7,644 nt of DNA. Source: Caldifarciminota bacterium (GTDB taxonomy: Bacteria > Hydrothermota > Hydrothermia > UBA1063 > CAJXJZ01). Numbering within the stretch: position 1 is the first letter of the stretch; every line of letters starts with the position of its first letter. Shown here piece by piece: positions 5,722-7,644 of the stretch. The DNA lies in NCBI GenBank assembly GCA_027033555.1, contig JALVLE010000358.1, positions 1 through 7,644 of the forward strand, in the 5' to 3' direction. Below the pieces are notes generated by a model. That model had not been told where the DNA came from. It was given only the letters and a program-made list of their open reading frames with translations, and did not search any database. Both the position numbers and the translations under genes were made by a program.

Positions 5722-7644
5722 TTATAGGACACTATAAGGGTTGACATCAACGAGTATTTTAAGGTTCCTATTTTCTTTGTACTTTATTCTTTCTTCCAGA
5801 AGGGTATCAAGAAGTGAGCTGAGAACAGCATCTGGCGCTTTAATTATTAAGTGCCATCTGTATTCGTCCCGAATTTTATAATAAAGGGGCGGCGCAGGGC
5901 CAAGGATTTCTATTCGGGAATTAAACTTTTCAATGAGTATTGTATGTATCTTTTCAATAATTTCCCTTCCCAAATTCGTATTTTTTGAGCGAGTTATCAC
6001 TCTTATCAAATTAACAAATGGTGGGTATTTATATCTTTTTCTATTGTCAAGGTCGTACAGAAGAAATGCGCCAAAATTATGATTTTTAAGGTAGGTAAAA
6101 ATGGGGTGTTCCGGGTTTTTTGTCTGTACAATTACTTTCCCTTCTTTTCTAAGCCTTCCTGATACCTGAAAAAGCGTTTGTGCTACTCGCTCTTCCGCTC
6201 TGAAGTCAGGAAAGCCCAGACCGATGTCCGCGTTTAATACACCAACTGTTTCAACGTTTGGAAAGTCAAAACCAACAGACAGCATCTGAGTTCCTATGAG
6301 AATCTGAAGTTTGCCTTCTAAAAATTCCGTGTATATTTTTTCTTTTGCCCCTTTTTTCTGGATTGTATCTCTGTCAAGTATGCCAACTTTCGCATCCGGG
6401 AAAAATCTTTTTACTTCCTCTTCGGTTTTTTCTGTACCATACCCTATGAATTGAATATTGAAGGAGCCACAATATGGACATATTTCAGGGATTTCTTCTG
6501 TATAACCACACATATGACATTTTACAGTGTGAGATTTTTTGTGTACCACCAATGGCACGGAACAGTGGGGACATTGAATAATTTTACCGCAATCAAGACA
6601 TTGTACAACTGGATTGTAGCCCCTTCTGTTTATGAATAATATAATACCTTTTTTTCTGCTCAAGGAACGTTGCATTTCAGCAAGGAGAGTGATGGAAAAT
6701 ATAGAACCCTTTTCCTCTTTCCTCATGTCAACAATCTCAATTTGAGGTTCTCTGTACTCCTCATATCTTTCAAGGAGTAAATGGAAATTGTAAATTTCCT
6801 CTTTGGCTTTGTAGAAGCTAATTACGTCAGGTGTACCGCTTCCAAGAAGAAGAGGTATATTAAGGGATGATGCCATATATTTTGCCACTTCTCTTGCATC
6901 GTATCTTGGCATACGTTCTTCCTCTTTATACGAAATGTCATGTTCCTCGTCAATTACAATGAGAGAGATATTTTTGTAGGGTAGAAATAGAGCTGATCTG
7001 GGGCCTATAACCACAAAAGATTCTTTATTACTTATGGTCTCGTAAATCCAGTTCTTTTCACTATTTCTTAAGCCACTATGATAAACAAATACCCTTTCTC
7101 CATATTTCTCAAGAAAATATGTAAGTGTTTGCACGGTCAATGCTATTTCGGGTACAAGGAAGATACCGCTGAGGTTGTTATCAAGAATATGTTCAAATAG
7201 CTTATAGTAAATTGCCGTTTTTCCGCTGCCTGTTATTCCATATAACAGAAAGGTTTCGTGTCTTTTCTCTTTTATCGCCTGCATCACAGCATTGTAAACT
7301 TTTTGCTGTGGCGGTGTCAATTTGGTGATTTTTCTCCTTGTAAGATAATAATTTAAGGGTTTAAAAGGTTTAGGCTTTGACGTTATGAGTTTTTCTCTGC
7401 ATTCAATAATACCTTTTTCTTTTAACTCATTAATGATATTGTTGATACCGGATCCAAACAGTTTTGTGAGCGTAGTCTTTTTTATCCATCTTGGGTATCT
7501 TTCTTTTAGAAAATTAGCAATCTCCTCCCTTTTTTTACTTTCTGTTATTTTTACTGTACTGTTTTTTTTGTACCTGCACTCTATTTTTGAACGTTCCAGA
7601 ATTCCAGGCGGAAAGAAAAGCGGCACAGCCTCACTATAGAAGGA
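5722..7644 (-). CDS. priA: Primosomal replication-restart helicase PriA, 5' end beyond right edge
   Basis: PriA recognises stalled forks, unwinds the lagging arm and starts DnaB reloading. The frame stays open to the window edge: before the GTG at 7624-7626 it reads SFYSEA, and FYSEAVPLFFPPGI matches the segment YY-x-x-PLGEVLR-x-x-LPPG found well inside PriA proteins. So the GTG is not the start, and roughly 100 residues (3'-end-binding domain) lie outside. Numbered from that GTG: winged-helix linker 30-80, Walker A GITGSGKT (130-137), PEIALT (159-164), VIGPRSALF (206-214), DEEH (226-229), RRGY (334-337), and eight zinc-binding cysteines in four pairs (343/346, 352/355, 370/373, 383/386) inserted in the second helicase lobe. 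The C-terminus LVDVNPYSVL is the usual PriA ending, so the 3' end is complete. Motifs III (LGSGTPD), V (GTQMLSVGFDFP) and VI (QVSGRLRK) differ from the common LGSATPS, GTQM-x-AKGHDFP and QVAGRAGR forms. Confidence 0.96.
   Translation of the reverse strand, partial: SFYSEAVPLFFPPGILERSKIECRYKKNSTVKITESKKREEIANFLKERYPRWIKKTTLTKLFGSGINNIINELKEKGIIECREKLITSKPKPFKPLNYYLTRRKITKLTPPQQKVYNAVMQAIKEKRHETFLLYGITGSGKTAIYYKLFEHILDNNLSGIFLVPEIALTVQTLTYFLEKYGERVFVYHSGLRNSEKNWIYETISNKESFVVIGPRSALFLPYKNISLIVIDEEHDISYKEEERMPRYDAREVAKYMASSLNIPLLLGSGTPDVISFYKAKEEIYNFHLLLERYEEYREPQIEIVDMRKEEKGSIFSITLLAEMQRSLSRKKGIILFINRRGYNPVVQCLDCGKIIQCPHCSVPLVVHKKSHTVKCHMCGYTEEIPEICPYCGSFNIQFIGYGTEKTEEEVKRFFPDAKVGILDRDTIQKKGAKEKIYTEFLEGKLQILIGTQMLSVGFDFPNVETVGVLNADIGLGFPDFRAEERVAQTLFQVSGRLRKEGKVIVQTKNPEHPIFTYLKNHNFGAFLLYDLDNRKRYKYPPFVNLIRVITRSKNTNLGREIIEKIHTILIEKFNSRIEILGPAPPLYYKIRDEYRWHLIIKAPDAVLSSLLDTLLEERIKYKENRNLKILVDVNPYSVL

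Noticed and set aside
7624..7626. GTG as start of a shortened 634-residue PriA lacking its N-terminal domain
   Set aside because: The frame continues without a stop to the window edge and the preceding residues fit the conserved PriA core, so the shortening is an edge effect and not a real truncation.
7385..7639. 84-residue plus-strand reading frame antisense to priA
   Set aside because: It is the complement of conserved priA coding sequence, Ser/Phe-rich as expected of a shadow frame, with no motif.
1..7644. CRISPR arrays, tRNA/rRNA genes, insertion sequences, riboswitches
   Set aside because: The window is almost fully coding; no regularly spaced repeats, cloverleaf, transposase or conserved RNA element was seen on either strand.

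Overview
The window is a bacterial, gene-dense stretch with seven protein genes and almost no intergenic DNA. Six lie on the plus strand and one large gene on the minus strand. No RNA genes, insertion sequences, CRISPR arrays or other mobile elements were seen. The presence of PriA, a PP-loop tRNA thiolase and strong AGGAGG Shine-Dalgarno sites shows a bacterium. Heavy use of AGA/AGG for Arg and ATA for Ile, Lys/Glu-rich proteins, and gene families shared with archaea and deep-branching thermophiles (DUF505, the former DUF114 protease) suggest a thermophilic or little-cultured lineage. This is inference; the species cannot be named from the sequence.

Left region (1-4044) looks like one operon of four genes. 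They are a helix-turn-helix protein whose 5' end lies outside the window, a 588-residue DUF505-like protein that I read as a chain of about eight winged-helix-like modules, a membrane-anchored ClpP-fold serine protease (SDH_sah, PF01972), and a PP-loop RNA sulfurtransferase with a C-terminal NFACT-R-like domain. Junctions are 0 bases, a 1-base overlap (TAATG) and a 14-base overlap, so translation is probably coupled. The first three genes may form a sensing or regulation plus membrane-proteolysis module of unknown purpose. The fourth is likely a tRNA-modifying enzyme and carries three cysteines that could hold an iron-sulfur cluster.

Middle region (4045-5721): after a 40-base AT-rich gap with a possible promoter, a second unit encodes an exported protein with N-terminal TPR-like helices and a C-terminal type-1 periplasmic-binding fold. 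This is the architecture of LpoA, the activator of penicillin-binding proteins. It is followed by a 68-residue two-helix membrane protein. The first gene has no Shine-Dalgarno site and may be read from a leaderless mRNA.

Right region (5722-7644) is priA on the minus strand, the replication-restart helicase. It runs off the right edge, so its N-terminal 3'-DNA-end-binding domain is missing here. Its stop codon abuts the stop of the small membrane gene with zero bases between. All eight zinc cysteines and the Walker motifs are intact, but helicase motifs III, V and VI depart from the usual PriA wording.
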